A DNA stretch of 64,000 nt. It comes from Azovibrio restrictus DSM 23866 (GTDB lineage Bacteria; Pseudomonadota; Gammaproteobacteria; Burkholderiales; Rhodocyclaceae). Both the position numbers and the translations under genes were made by a program. The notes under the pieces are model-generated. The model had not been told where the DNA came from. It did not search any database and saw only the letters and a program-made list of their open reading frames with translations. Below are positions 36,440 to 46,420 of this stretch, piece by piece. Position 1 is the stretch's first letter. Every line of letters starts with the position of its first letter. The stretch spans positions 203,480 through 267,479 of the forward strand of contig NZ_AUCH01000005.1 of assembly GCF_000429665.1 (NCBI RefSeq), given 5' to 3'.

Positions 36440-37294
36440 TCAGATAGCCATGCCCAGGTAGAGGCGATTCAGGTCCTTGCCCCAGAACAGGGCGATGCCT
36501 CCGGCTGTAGCCAGATAGGGGCCAAAAGGAATGGGAATGTTGCGCCCATGCCTGGCCAGGACCATGAGGCTGATGCCCACCAGGGCGCCAACCAGGGAAG
36601 AAAGCAGGATGATGCTGGGCAGCAGGGTCCAGCCCATCCAGGCCCCCAGGGCCGCCAGCAGCTTGAAGTCCCCGTAACCCATGCCTTCCTTGCCGGTGGC
36701 GAGCTTGAACAGCCAATACACTGACCAGAGGGACAGGTAGCCAGCCATGGCACCCACGACGGCTTCCGGTAGAGAAGCGAAATGCCCTTCCAGATTGAAG
36801 AGCAGCCCCAGCCAGAGCAGGGGCAGGGTGAGGCTGTCAGGCAGCAGCTGGGTGTCCATGTCGATCATGGCCAGTGCCAGCAAGGTCCATAGCAGCAAAG
36901 CGGCACCGACCGCCTGCCAACCCGGGCCGAAATGCCAGGCAGCGTAACCGCTCAGCAGGGCGGCGCCGAGCTCGATCAGGGGATAGCGTAACGCTATCGG
37001 AGCGTGGCAGCCCCTGCATTTTCCCCGCAGAAACAGGTAACTCAGGACAGGAATGTTCTCCAGGGCCGTGATCTGATGACCGCAATGGGGACAGCGGGAT
37101 CTGGGGGTGGATAGGTTGAAGGTCTCGCCCTCAGCTGCAGCTTCTCCGCGCAGTTCCGCACACTGGGCCAGCCAGTCCCGCTCCATCATTTTGGGGAGGC
37201 GGTGTATGACCACGTTGAGGAAGCTGCCGACCAGGAGACCCAGCGTGGCTAGCGTAACGCAGAATGGGACTGGCTCATGTAGCAGGGAGGTCAT
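36440..37294 (-). CDS. pilD: Prepilin peptidase / N-methyltransferase PilD
   Basis: A 284-residue polytopic membrane enzyme that cleaves type IV prepilin leaders and methylates the new N-terminus. The cytoplasmic loop with two CxxC pairs (CPHC, CRGC) lies near residues 68-100, and the catalytic aspartates are in AMIDMDTQLLPD and GMGYGDFKLLAALG. It is probably also the processing enzyme for the MSHA pilins at 6-9 kb, since no other peptidase gene is seen. It overlaps pilC by four bases. Confidence 0.96.
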   Translation of the reverse strand: MTSLLHEPVPFCVTLATLGLLVGSFLNVVIHRLPKMMERDWLAQCAELRGEAAAEGETFNLSTPRSRCPHCGHQITALENIPVLSYLFLRGKCRGCHAPIALRYPLIELGAALLSGYAAWHFGPGWQAVGAALLLWTLLALAMIDMDTQLLPDSLTLPLLWLGLLFNLEGHFASLPEAVVGAMAGYLSLWSVYWLFKLATGKEGMGYGDFKLLAALGAWMGWTLLPSIILLSSLVGALVGISLMVLARHGRNIPIPFGPYLATAGGIALFWGKDLNRLYLGMAI

Positions 37295-38523
37295 CCGATA
37301 ACAGCCGCCATTTTGAAGATGGGCAGGTACATGGCAACCACCATGCCGCCGATCAGGGTGCCGAGAATGACCATGATGATGGGTTCCATCAAGCTGGACA
37401 GAGCGTCGACGGCATCGTCCACCTCGGCCTCGAAGAAGTCGGCAATCTTGGAGAGCATGGAGTCCAGGGAGCCGGATTCCTCGCCAATGGCCACCATCTG
37501 CACCACCATGTTGGGGAACAGATTGGTGTTCTGCATGGAAGTGGTGAGGTTGGTGCCGGTGCTGACCTCGTTCTGGATTTCCCGGGTGGCTACTTTATAG
37601 ACGTAATTGCCCGAGGCGCCGCCCACGGATTCCAGGGACTCCACCAGGGGCACCCCGGCGGCAAACATGGTGGCCAGGGTCCTGGTCCAGCGGGCAATGA
37701 CCGACTTACGGACCAGATCGCCAAAGACTGGAGTCTTCAGCAGCAGACGGTCCATGAACATCTGTACCTTTTCAGATCTCTTCCAGAAATAGAAAAAGGC
37801 AAAGACGCCGCCACCGACGCCGCCGAAGATCAGGTACCAGTAATCCACGAAGAAATCAGATATGGCCATGACGAACAGGGTGGGGGCTGGCAGGTCGGCA
37901 CCAAAGCCCTTAAACACTTCCTTGAAGGCGGGAATGACGAAGATCATGATGACTGCGGTGATGATGAAGGCCACCACAATCACGGCTACGGGGTAGAACA
38001 GGGCTGACTTGATCTTGCTCTTGATGGCCAGAATCTTTTCTTTGTAGGTGGCCAGGCGATCCAGCAGGGAGTCGAGGATACCCGCTTGTTCCCCCGCAGC
38101 GACCAGATTGCAGAACAGGGCGTCGAAATAGAGGGGGAACTTGCGGAAGGCCGCAGAGAGGGAACTGCCGGTTTCCACGTCTGCCTTGATATCCAGGAGC
38201 AGCTTGCCCACGGCAGGGTTGGCATGGCCCCGGCCGACGATGTCGAAGGACTGCAGCAGGGGAACCCCGGATTTCATCATGGTGGCCAGCTGACGGGTGA
38301 ATAGGGTGATGTCCTTGTCCGTTACCTTGCCGCCGCCCTTGAAGCGCTGCTTGTTTATCTTGGAAACCAGAATCCCTTGTCGACGCAGGGTGTTCTGCAC
38401 CACGGTTTCCGTGGCGGCACGCATTTCCCCGCGCACGATCTTGCCGTCCTTGCTCTTGCCTTCCCACAGAAAGGTGTATTCCTTGACGCCTAGATTCGGC
38501 CTGGTTTTACCTGCTGTTGCCAT
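37291..38523 (-). CDS. pilC: Type IV pilus platform protein PilC
   Basis: A 410-residue GspF/PilC inner-membrane protein, paralogous to MshG. The N-terminal module YTFLWEGKSKDGKIVRGEMR and two GspF domains (about residues 75-200 and 280-400; AIGEESGSLDSMLSKIADFF in the second) are present. It lies between pilB and pilD in the classic pilBCD order and probably supports twitching and DNA uptake pili; no pilA is in the window. Confidence 0.96.
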   Translation of the reverse strand: MATAGKTRPNLGVKEYTFLWEGKSKDGKIVRGEMRAATETVVQNTLRRQGILVSKINKQRFKGGGKVTDKDITLFTRQLATMMKSGVPLLQSFDIVGRGHANPAVGKLLLDIKADVETGSSLSAAFRKFPLYFDALFCNLVAAGEQAGILDSLLDRLATYKEKILAIKSKIKSALFYPVAVIVVAFIITAVIMIFVIPAFKEVFKGFGADLPAPTLFVMAISDFFVDYWYLIFGGVGGGVFAFFYFWKRSEKVQMFMDRLLLKTPVFGDLVRKSVIARWTRTLATMFAAGVPLVESLESVGGASGNYVYKVATREIQNEVSTGTNLTTSMQNTNLFPNMVVQMVAIGEESGSLDSMLSKIADFFEAEVDDAVDALSSLMEPIIMVILGTLIGGMVVAMYLPIFKMAAVIG

Positions 38524-38541
38524 GGTAATCGCCCTTCCCTA

Positions 38542-40254
38542 TTAGATATTGGTGGTGCCGAGCACTTCATCGAGAGAAGTGACACCTTGTTTGACTTTGA
38601 GCAAACCCGATTCGCGCAGGGTTCTCACCCCTTCCCTGGCGGCCTGGGCGGCAATGTCCAGGGCGGTGCCGCTGGCCAGGATGAGGCGCTGAATCTCTTC
38701 TGAAATGGGCATGACCTGATAGATGCCGACCCGGCCCTTGTAGCCGCTCCCTTTGCAGCGGTCACAGCCGCCGGGGCCGTAGAGGGTCCAGGAGCCGTCC
38801 AGGTCTGCTTCCTTGAAACCGGCGTTCAGCAAGGCCTGCTTGGGAACATCCATGGGCTGCTTGCAGTTGCAGAGCTTTCGCGCTAGGCGCTGGGCCGTGA
38901 TCAGCAGTACGCTGGAGGCGATGTTGAAGGTGGGTATCCCCATGTTCATGAGCCGGGTCAGGGTTTGGGGGGCATCATTGGTGTGCAGGGTTGACAGCAC
39001 CAGGTGGCCGGTCTGGGCGGCCTTGACCGCGATTTCCGCCGTTTCCAGGTCGCGGATTTCCCCCACCATGATGATGTCCGGATCCTGGCGCAGGAAGGAC
39101 TTGAGGGCCGCCGCGAAGGTCAGGCCCGATTTGTCGTCCACGTTGACCTGGTTGATGCCGGCCAGATTGATTTCCGCCGGATCTTCCGCCGTGGAAATGT
39201 TGATGCCGGGTTCGTTGAGGATGTTGAGGCAGGTGTACAGGGACACGGTTTTGCCCGAGCCCGTGGGGCCGGTAACCAGCACCATGCCGTAAGGGCGGCC
39301 GATGGCGTCAAGCAGGGCCGCTTTCTGGTCCTCTTCGTAGCCCAGGGCTTCGATGCCCAAGGTGGCGGAGGTGGGGTCCAGAATACGCATGACGATCTTC
39401 TCGCCATGCAGGGTGGGCAGGGTGCTGACCCGGAAGTCGATGGCCCGGGTCTTGGAGAGCACCAGCTTCATCCGTCCGTCCTGGGGCACCCGCTTTTCGG
39501 CGATGTTGAGCCGGGAGATCACCTTGATGCGGGAGGCAAGCTTGTCCTTGATGGCGAGGGGTGGATTAGCCACTTCCCGCAGGTTGCCGTCTACCCGGAA
39601 ACGGATACGGTAGTATTTTTCGTAGGGCTCGAAGTGGATGTCCGACGCCCCCTCGTTGATGGCATCCAGCAGGATCTTCTGCAGGAATTTGACAACCGGG
39701 GCGTCGTCCACATCCGTGGCGGTGCTTTCTTCGGCTGGGGCTTCTCCACCTTCTTCCAGAAAGTCCAGGTTGACATCCTCGCCCCCCAGATTTTTCATGG
39801 ACTCTTCGGCAGATTCGGACAGCTTGGTCACCAGGGGCAGCAGCTTGGTGATCTCCACCACGATGGGATCAATGCTCAGGCCGCTCTGGAAACGGATTTC
39901 TTCCAGGCCGTGAAGGTTGGCCGGGTCTGCGGTGGCGACTGCCAGGCGGTTCCCCCGTTTGAACAAGGGAATGATGCGGTGGGTGCGGATCAGCTTGGGA
40001 TCAACAGCGCCCTTGGGGACGTGAGCTTCTTCGAAGGCGGACAGGTCGAACAGGGGGGCGCCGAAGGTTTCCGAGGCAAACTGGGCCAGTTCGATGGCGG
40101 GAATCTTGTTGTTGTTGACCAGTTCTTCAGGAAACGAGGTCTTGTTGTTGAGAGACTGGGTCAGCAGTTGCTCCGCATCGTTTTCCTTCAACCGGCCTCC
40201 CTGAACCAGGGCGCGCGCCAAAGCACTCAGATTTGATGTGGAAGCAGCAACCAT
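38542..40254 (-). CDS. pilB: Type IV pilus assembly ATPase PilB
   Basis: A 570-residue extension ATPase. An N-terminal MshEN-like region (about residues 1-150, FGAPLFDLSAFEEAHVP) precedes the core with Walker A GPTGSGKTVSL near residue 333, Asp box AEDPAEI, Walker B MVGEIRDLET and His box HTNDAPQTLTRL. Zinc ligands are CNCK and CDRCKGSGYKGRVGIY near residues 470-520. It is more divergent in the N-terminal module than MshE. The 112-bp gap upstream holds no clear terminator. Confidence 0.96.
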   Translation of the reverse strand: MVAASTSNLSALARALVQGGRLKENDAEQLLTQSLNNKTSFPEELVNNNKIPAIELAQFASETFGAPLFDLSAFEEAHVPKGAVDPKLIRTHRIIPLFKRGNRLAVATADPANLHGLEEIRFQSGLSIDPIVVEITKLLPLVTKLSESAEESMKNLGGEDVNLDFLEEGGEAPAEESTATDVDDAPVVKFLQKILLDAINEGASDIHFEPYEKYYRIRFRVDGNLREVANPPLAIKDKLASRIKVISRLNIAEKRVPQDGRMKLVLSKTRAIDFRVSTLPTLHGEKIVMRILDPTSATLGIEALGYEEDQKAALLDAIGRPYGMVLVTGPTGSGKTVSLYTCLNILNEPGINISTAEDPAEINLAGINQVNVDDKSGLTFAAALKSFLRQDPDIIMVGEIRDLETAEIAVKAAQTGHLVLSTLHTNDAPQTLTRLMNMGIPTFNIASSVLLITAQRLARKLCNCKQPMDVPKQALLNAGFKEADLDGSWTLYGPGGCDRCKGSGYKGRVGIYQVMPISEEIQRLILASGTALDIAAQAAREGVRTLRESGLLKVKQGVTSLDEVLGTTNI

Positions 40255-40366
40255 GACGAAGGAAATAAATGCGTATTAAATGAATGGGGATGATGCAACG
40301 AGCTCAAGGCTTTGTAAAGCTTGGGGGCTGGATGCATCCTGGAGGTGCTGATTTTTGGCAATGTTT

Positions 40367-41638
40367 TCAAGGGCCGGAGAGGCGCTGGATTCTTGCTGTT
40401 TTTACGCTCCTGTCCTGAGTCTGGATGATTTCCACGGCTATTCCATGCAACTTGAAGCTCACCCCGGCTTCGGGAATGTCTTCGAAATGCTCCAGAATCA
40501 GACCGTTCAGGGTCTTGGGGCCGTCCAGGGGAAAATGCAGATCAAGCTTCCGGTTCAGGTCCCGTAGCGGTGTACTTCCTTCGACCATGATGCAACCTTC
40601 GTCGTCCCAGGTCAGTTCATGGGGGGCGCCGGCCACGGAACTGCTGAATTCACCGACAATTTCCTCGATGATGTCTTCCAGGGTCAGCAGGCCAAGAATT
40701 TCTCCATACTCGTCCACGACAAACCCCAGGCGTTGCCGGTTCTCCTGGAAAAAACCCAGTTGCGCGAACAGGGGCGTTCCGGCAGGAATGTAGTAGGGGG
40801 GCAAAAGTTGTTGCCGCAGCTCTTTTTCAGAGAAATCCAGGTCGTGGAGATGGGGCGTGACCCGTCGGATGGGGAGCACACCCAGCAACTGATCCAGGGA
40901 TTCCCGGCAGACGGGCAGCCGCAGGTGCTGGCTGGTGGCGATGCGGTTCTGCAGTTCTTCCCGGGGGGCATCCAGATCCAGGATTTCGATGGCGCCCCTG
41001 GGGGTCATGACATCCTCCACGGCAATCTTGCCCAGATCAAAGAGGTTGACCAGGATGGTGCTGTGGGTGGGCGGAATGAGCTCCCGGCTCTCCATCACCA
41101 GGGTGCGCAGCTCTTCCGGCGTCAGCTTGGGGGCCTCGGCTGTGGCATGTCGGGAGAGTCTCAGGAGACGCAGCAGGGCGCCGACGAACAGATTAACGAA
41201 CCAGATGGCCGGGTAAAAAATCCGGATCAGGGGGGTGAAGATGTAGCCCAGTACCTGGCTGATCCGGTCAGCATGGGTGGCTCCGATGATTTTCGGCGTG
41301 ATTTCCGAGAACACCAGAATGGCAAAGGTAACCAGCAGGGTCGCCATGCCCAGTATCCACTTGTCGTTGCCGAACAATTCGATGGTGATCAGGCTGACCA
41401 GGGTGGCGGCGCCGGTGTTTACCAGGTTGTTTCCCAGCAGGATCACCCCAAGCAGCCTGTCGGTCTGGGCCAGCAGGGCCAGGGCAAGTTTCGCACCCAG
41501 GTGTCCCTGCTGGGCCCGGTGGCGCAATTTGTAGCGGTTTGCGGCCATCATGGCGGTTTCGCTGAGCGAAAAGAAGGCCGACAGGGCCAGCAGGATGACC
41601 AGGATGGTGACCAGCACCGAAAGGGGAATCTGTTCCAA
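40367..41638 (-). CDS. HlyC/CorC (CNNM) family transporter
   Basis: A 423-residue membrane protein: a DUF21/CNNM domain with about four helices (residues 1 to about 185), a CBS pair (about 200-320, VMTPRGAIEILDLDA and DEYGEILGLLTLEDIIEEIVG in two blocks) and a C-terminal CorC_HlyC domain (about 335-420). CNNM proteins are linked to magnesium efflux or homeostasis. It lies upstream of pilB and downstream of the ccsA-like gene on the same strand. Confidence 0.92.
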   Translation of the reverse strand: MEQIPLSVLVTILVILLALSAFFSLSETAMMAANRYKLRHRAQQGHLGAKLALALLAQTDRLLGVILLGNNLVNTGAATLVSLITIELFGNDKWILGMATLLVTFAILVFSEITPKIIGATHADRISQVLGYIFTPLIRIFYPAIWFVNLFVGALLRLLRLSRHATAEAPKLTPEELRTLVMESRELIPPTHSTILVNLFDLGKIAVEDVMTPRGAIEILDLDAPREELQNRIATSQHLRLPVCRESLDQLLGVLPIRRVTPHLHDLDFSEKELRQQLLPPYYIPAGTPLFAQLGFFQENRQRLGFVVDEYGEILGLLTLEDIIEEIVGEFSSSVAGAPHELTWDDEGCIMVEGSTPLRDLNRKLDLHFPLDGPKTLNGLILEHFEDIPEAGVSFKLHGIAVEIIQTQDRSVKTARIQRLSGP

Positions 41639-41692
41639 GGGGAGGGATGGGAAGCCGGGACCCGGGTACTATGGGGAGGCCCCGGGGGGCTG

Positions 41693-42535
41693 TCAAGGAC
41701 GGTGCAGCAGCACCTCGATCACGAAGCGGCTGCCCACATAGGCCAGCAGCAGCACGGCAAAGCCGGCCAGGGTCCAGCGCAGGGCCATGCGGCCGCGCCA
41801 GCCGTAGATATGCCGCCCGCCCAGGAGGATGGCGAAGATGATCCAGGAGGCGATGGCGAAGAAGGTCTTGTGGTCAAAAGGCAGGGCCTTGCCGAACAGC
41901 AGGTCGGAATAGAAGAGGCCGCTGCCCAGGGCCAGGGTCAGGAGCACGAAGGCAATGGTCAGCATGCGGAACAGCAGGGATTCCATGGCCAGCAGGGGGG
42001 GCATGCTGGCCATGCGTCGGGAAAGCTGCCGCTGGTGCAGGCGCCGCTCGGCAAAGCCCATGAACACCGCGTGGGCGGCCGCCAGGGTGAACAGGCTGTA
42101 AGCCAGCATGGCGGAGAGGAAGTGCACCCGGAAACCCAGGGCCTGGGCGTGGGTGATCGTGTGGGTCTGGGAGAACAGCAGGGGCAACAGGCTTGCCAGG
42201 ACGCCGGTCAGCAGGACCATGGGCTGCAGGCCATCCATGCGGACCCGGAAACTCTCCAGCCAGTAGATCAGGACCGCGAGCCAGACCATGAGGCTGAAGG
42301 CCAGGCTGAAAGAGAACTGCATGCCGTCATCGTTGAAGAGGGCCAGTTTCAGGCCGACGGCATGGAGCAGCAAGGTGGTGCCGATGGCCAGCTTTTCCCA
42401 GGCCGGGGCGTCCAGGCCAGTGGGAGATGAGGGGAGGGATTCCGACCAGCGGGTGAGCCAGAAGTGGCGGCCGAGCACCAGATAGAGAAAGCCTGCCAGA
42501 CCAAGAGGGATGAGCTGATTTACAATAGTCGCCAT
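41693..42535 (-). CDS. CcsA/YpjD family inner membrane protein
   Basis: A 280-residue integral membrane protein with about eight helices, matching the CcsA-like YpjD family found next to ffh in proteobacteria. Conserved features include LHAVGLKL and DHKTFFAIASWIIFAILLGG with family histidines. CcsA relatives handle heme for cytochrome c maturation, but YpjD has no proven role. It is divergent from ffh across only 29 bases, so the ffh promoter must overlap its 5' end. Confidence 0.9.
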   Translation of the reverse strand: MATIVNQLIPLGLAGFLYLVLGRHFWLTRWSESLPSSPTGLDAPAWEKLAIGTTLLLHAVGLKLALFNDDGMQFSFSLAFSLMVWLAVLIYWLESFRVRMDGLQPMVLLTGVLASLLPLLFSQTHTITHAQALGFRVHFLSAMLAYSLFTLAAAHAVFMGFAERRLHQRQLSRRMASMPPLLAMESLLFRMLTIAFVLLTLALGSGLFYSDLLFGKALPFDHKTFFAIASWIIFAILLGGRHIYGWRGRMALRWTLAGFAVLLLAYVGSRFVIEVLLHRP

Positions 42536-42564
42536 TCCAAAATTCTACTCGAAGCCCATTTGCC

Positions 42565-43923
42565 ATGCTTGACAACCTGACCCAGCGCCTTGCGAAAGTG
42601 ATGAAGACCCTCCGTGGGGAGGCCCGTCTGACGGAGGAGAACATCGCCGATGCCTTGCGCGAAGTGCGCATGGCCCTGCTGGAGGCCGACGTGGCCCTGC
42701 CGGTGGTGAAGGAATTCATCGCGGCCGTGAAGGAAAAGGCCTTGGGCGAGGAAGTGATCGCTTCCCTGACTCCAGGTCAGGCCCTGGTGGGGGTGGTGCA
42801 TGGGGAGCTGACCCGGCTCATGGGGGCGGCTCATGAAGGCCTGAATCTGGCCACCCAGCCTCCCGCCGTCGTGCTGATGGCGGGGCTGCAAGGGGCGGGC
42901 AAGACCACCACGGTGGGCAAGCTGGGTAAATACCTGAAGGAAAACCTGAAAAAGAAGGTCCTGGTGGTTTCCTGTGACGTTTACCGTCCTGCGGCCATTC
43001 AGCAGTTGCAGACGGTGGCCGAGCAGGCCGGCGTCGAGTTCTTCCCTTCCACCACTGCAGAGAAGCCCGAGGCGATTGCCCTGGCAGCCGTGGATTGGGC
43101 CCGGCGGCACTATTGCGATGTGGTGCTGGTGGATACGGCCGGCCGGCTGGCCGTCGATGCGGCGATGATGGCCGAAATCAAGGCGCTGCATGGGGCTCTG
43201 AACCCCATCGAAACCCTGTTCGTGGTGGATGCCATGCTGGGTCAGGACGCGGTCAATACGGCCCGGGCCTTCAATGAGACCCTGCCCCTGACCGGGGTGG
43301 TGCTGACCAAGCTCGATGGTGATGCCCGGGGCGGGGCCGCCCTATCCGTGCGCCATGTGACCGGCAAGCCCATCAAGTTTTCCGGGGTGGGGGAAAAGCT
43401 GAGCGGGCTCGAGGCCTTCCATCCGGAGCGCATGGCTTCGCGTATCCTGGGCATGGGCGACGTGCTGTCGCTGATCGAGGAGGCCAAGAAGGGGCTGGAC
43501 GAAGAAAAGGCCATGGCCTTTGCCAAGAAGCTGAAATCCGGCAAGGGTTTTGACCTGAACGATTTCAAGGAGCAGATCGGGCAGATGCGCAAGATGGGTG
43601 GCATGGCCGCCCTGATGGACAAGATGCCGGCTCAGATTGCCCAGGCTGCCGGTCAGTTGCCGGCGGGGACCGAGGACAAGATGATCCGTCGGGTGGAGGG
43701 CATCATCAACTCCATGACGCCGGCGGAGCGGGCCAAGCCTGAGTTGATCAAAGCCAGCCGCAAGCGGCGCATTGCCATGGGGGCGGGGGTGCAGGTGCAG
43801 GAAGTGAACCGCCTGCTGAACCAGTTCGAGCAGACCCAGAAGATGATGAAGCAATTCACCAAGGGCGGCATCGGCAAGCTGATGCGTGGCATGAAGGGCA
43901 TGCTGCCCGGCATGGGGCGCTGA
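42565..43923 (+). CDS. ffh: Signal recognition particle GTPase Ffh
   Basis: A 452-residue SRP54 protein that binds 4.5S RNA and signal sequences of nascent membrane proteins. The N domain covers residues 1-90. G1 GLQGAGKTTTVGKLGKYL is near residue 108, G3 DTAGRL near 190 and G4 TKLDGDARGG near 248. The Met-rich M domain runs from about 325 to the end (MMKQFTKGGIGKLMRGMKGM). No 4.5S RNA gene was found in the window. Confidence 0.97.
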   Translation: MLDNLTQRLAKVMKTLRGEARLTEENIADALREVRMALLEADVALPVVKEFIAAVKEKALGEEVIASLTPGQALVGVVHGELTRLMGAAHEGLNLATQPPAVVLMAGLQGAGKTTTVGKLGKYLKENLKKKVLVVSCDVYRPAAIQQLQTVAEQAGVEFFPSTTAEKPEAIALAAVDWARRHYCDVVLVDTAGRLAVDAAMMAEIKALHGALNPIETLFVVDAMLGQDAVNTARAFNETLPLTGVVLTKLDGDARGGAALSVRHVTGKPIKFSGVGEKLSGLEAFHPERMASRILGMGDVLSLIEEAKKGLDEEKAMAFAKKLKSGKGFDLNDFKEQIGQMRKMGGMAALMDKMPAQIAQAAGQLPAGTEDKMIRRVEGIINSMTPAERAKPELIKASRKRRIAMGAGVQVQEVNRLLNQFEQTQKMMKQFTKGGIGKLMRGMKGMLPGMGR

Positions 43924-43954
43924 GCCAGGTAGCAGCGGCTCAGCGGGAAGCCGC

Positions 43955-44587
43955 TCAGGGTTTGGGCGACGCCGGTTGGCCCATGGCCAGCTGGCGCTCG
44001 TAGCGCCACTGGTTCCAGGCGCCCCGGACCAGGTTGGGGTATTCAGCCTTGCCCAGGCTGCCGTTGTAACGGCCCAGGGCACGGAACAGGTCGCCCTTTT
44101 CGATATCCAGGTAGTGGCGCAGGATGGTGCAGCCGTAGCGCAGATTGGTGCGCATGTGGAACAGGTTGTCCGTGGGTTGGCCGATGACCTTGATCCAGAA
44201 GGGCATGACCTGCATGTAACCCCGGGCGCCAGCCGACGACACCGCGTACTTGCGGAAGCCCGACTCCACCTGGATCAGTCCCAGAACCAGCTGCGGGTCC
44301 AGGCCGGCCCGGGTGGCCTCGTAGTGGATGGCGCGCAGCAGTTCGAGTCGATACTCCTGGTTGGGGATGCGCTTTTCCAGGCGCGGGGCCATGGCAGATA
44401 GCCAGTCCACAGCCTCCGAATAATCCTTGAAGGAACTGGTTGGCGGTTTCTTGTCGGCGATGGCGCCGGACAGGGCCGCCTGGACGCTCGCCGACAGGGG
44501 CTCGTACTGCTGGGCCCCCGCCCAGACCTGGGCTGGCAGGCCCAGGGCCAGGAGTACAAAGGGCAGCAGGGCCGTCAGGCGGCGCAC
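43955..44587 (-). CDS. Lytic transglycosylase (SLT family)
   Basis: A 210-residue exported muramidase-like enzyme. The signal peptide MRRLTALLPFVLLALGLPAQVWA is followed by an SLT domain with the catalytic Glu in LGLIQVESGFRKYAVSSAGA near residue 112, then GYMQVMPFW and ALGRYNGSLGK, all family motifs. It should cleave glycan strands in the periplasm. It overlaps the 3' end of proS by 13 bases, an arrangement conserved in betaproteobacteria. Confidence 0.93.
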   Translation of the reverse strand: MRRLTALLPFVLLALGLPAQVWAGAQQYEPLSASVQAALSGAIADKKPPTSSFKDYSEAVDWLSAMAPRLEKRIPNQEYRLELLRAIHYEATRAGLDPQLVLGLIQVESGFRKYAVSSAGARGYMQVMPFWIKVIGQPTDNLFHMRTNLRYGCTILRHYLDIEKGDLFRALGRYNGSLGKAEYPNLVRGAWNQWRYERQLAMGQPASPKP

Positions 44588-46305
44588 AGCTTCTCCTGCA
44601 GCATGGCCAGTACCTGGGGCACGGGAACCATGGTGGCTTCCGCATCCTTGCGGCCCTTGTATTCCAGCTGGCCGTTGGCCAGGCCCCGCTCGCCCACCAC
44701 GATGCGGTGGGGCACGCCCATCAGTTCCATGTCGGCGAACATGGAGCCGGGCCGCTCGTCCCGGTCGTCCAGCAGCACGTCCAGGCCGGCGTCCTTGAGC
44801 TGGCCGTAGAGCTGGTCGGCGGCCGCCTTCACGGTTTCGCTCTTGTGGTAGCCCATGGGCACGATGGCCACCTGGAAGGGGGCGATGGCGGCGGGGAAGA
44901 TAATGCCCTTGTCGTCATGTCCCTGTTCGATGGCGGCGCCGACGATGCGGGACACGCCGATGCCATAGCAGCCCATCTCCATGATCTGGCTCTTGCCCTG
45001 CTCATCCAGGTAGCTGCAGTTGAGGGCCTTGGCGTAGGTGGTGCGCAGCTGGAAGATGTGGCCCACTTCGATGCCGCGGCAGATGGCGAGGTCGCCCTTG
45101 CCATCCGGGGAGGGGTCGCCGGCCACCACGTTGCGGAGGTCGGCTACCTCAGGTTCCGGGCAGTCCCGGCCGAAATTGACGCCGGTCAGGTGGAAGCCGG
45201 CTTCATTGGCGCCGCAGGCGAAGTTGCCCATGGCCGCCACCGTGCGGTCGGCGATGACGCGCACCTTGCCGGTATCCACACCGACGGGGCCGATGTAGCC
45301 GGGCTTGCAGCCCAGGAACTGTTCCACCTCTTCTTCCGTGGCAAAGCGGAAGGGGTTGAGGCCGGCGATCTTGCCTGCCTTGATTTCATTGAGCTCATGG
45401 TCGCCGCGCAGGAGCAGCAGGGCGAAAGTCTTGGGGCCTTCTTCGGGCTCGCTGACCACGGCGATGGCCTTGACCAGGGCTGAGAGCGGAATGTTCAGGA
45501 ATTCGGCCACGTCGACGCAGGCGGTCTTGCCCGGGGTGCTGACCTTGGTCAGGCCGGCGGCAGCGGCCGGGCGGGGCGTGGCAGGCGCCAGGGCTTCGGC
45601 CAGTTCCACGTTGGCGGCGTAGTCGGAATCCGGGCAGTAGGCGATGTCGTCCTCGCCGGTCTCGGCGATCACGTGGAATTCATGGGAGCCGGTGCCGCCG
45701 ATGGAGCCGGTATCCGCCGCCACGGCGCGGAAGTGCAGGCCCAGGCGGGTGAAGATGCGGCTGTAGGTGTCGTACATCACCTGGTATTCCCGCTTCAGGT
45801 CCTCGAAGCTGCTGTGGAAGGAATAGCCGTCCTTCATCAGGAATTCCCGGCCGCGCATGACGCCGAAACGGGGGCGGATCTCGTCCCGGAACTTGCTCTG
45901 GATCTGGTACAGGTGCAGGGGCAGCTGGCGGTAGCTCTTCACGTCCCGGCGTACCACGTCGGTGATCACTTCCTCGTGGGTGGGGCCGATGACGAAGTCA
46001 CGCTGGTGGCGGTCCTTGAAGCGCAGCAACTCCGGGCCGTACTTCTCCCAGCGGCCGGATTCCTGCCACAGCTCGGCGGGTTGCACGGCGGGCATCAGCA
46101 GTTCCAGGGCCCCGGCCCGGTTCATTTCTTCCCGGACGATGGCTTCCACCTTGCGCAACACCTTCAGGCCCAGGGGCATCCAGGTATAGATGCCGGAGGC
46201 GGCACGCTTGATCAGGCCGGCGCGCAGCATGAGCTTCTGGCTGATGACCTCGGCGTCAGCAGGGGCTTCTTTGAGAGTGGTGAAGAAAAACTGGGAAGAA
46301 CGCAT
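44575..46305 (-). CDS. proS: Prolyl-tRNA synthetase
   Basis: A 576-residue bacterial-type class II synthetase. Motif 2/3 elements (FRDEIRPRFGVMRGREFLMK near residue 140, MGCYGIGVSRIVGAAIEQ near residue 440) flank the bacterial editing insertion (about residues 225-405), which hydrolyses mischarged Ala-tRNAPro. The anticodon domain is C-terminal. The ATG at 46305 begins the conserved MRSSQFFF; a TTG nine bases earlier is not needed. Confidence 0.97.
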   Translation of the reverse strand: MRSSQFFFTTLKEAPADAEVISQKLMLRAGLIKRAASGIYTWMPLGLKVLRKVEAIVREEMNRAGALELLMPAVQPAELWQESGRWEKYGPELLRFKDRHQRDFVIGPTHEEVITDVVRRDVKSYRQLPLHLYQIQSKFRDEIRPRFGVMRGREFLMKDGYSFHSSFEDLKREYQVMYDTYSRIFTRLGLHFRAVAADTGSIGGTGSHEFHVIAETGEDDIAYCPDSDYAANVELAEALAPATPRPAAAAGLTKVSTPGKTACVDVAEFLNIPLSALVKAIAVVSEPEEGPKTFALLLLRGDHELNEIKAGKIAGLNPFRFATEEEVEQFLGCKPGYIGPVGVDTGKVRVIADRTVAAMGNFACGANEAGFHLTGVNFGRDCPEPEVADLRNVVAGDPSPDGKGDLAICRGIEVGHIFQLRTTYAKALNCSYLDEQGKSQIMEMGCYGIGVSRIVGAAIEQGHDDKGIIFPAAIAPFQVAIVPMGYHKSETVKAAADQLYGQLKDAGLDVLLDDRDERPGSMFADMELMGVPHRIVVGERGLANGQLEYKGRKDAEATMVPVPQVLAMLQEKLCAA

Positions 46306-46420
46306 GGGAAACAAATCCGGAATCTGGCAAAGGCGGGATTTTACACCCGAGGGCAGTTTTGCATGGGCGTCACAGTTGTGAAAGAATTGGGCCCAACCAA
46401 ATATTCAGCAGGATATCGTT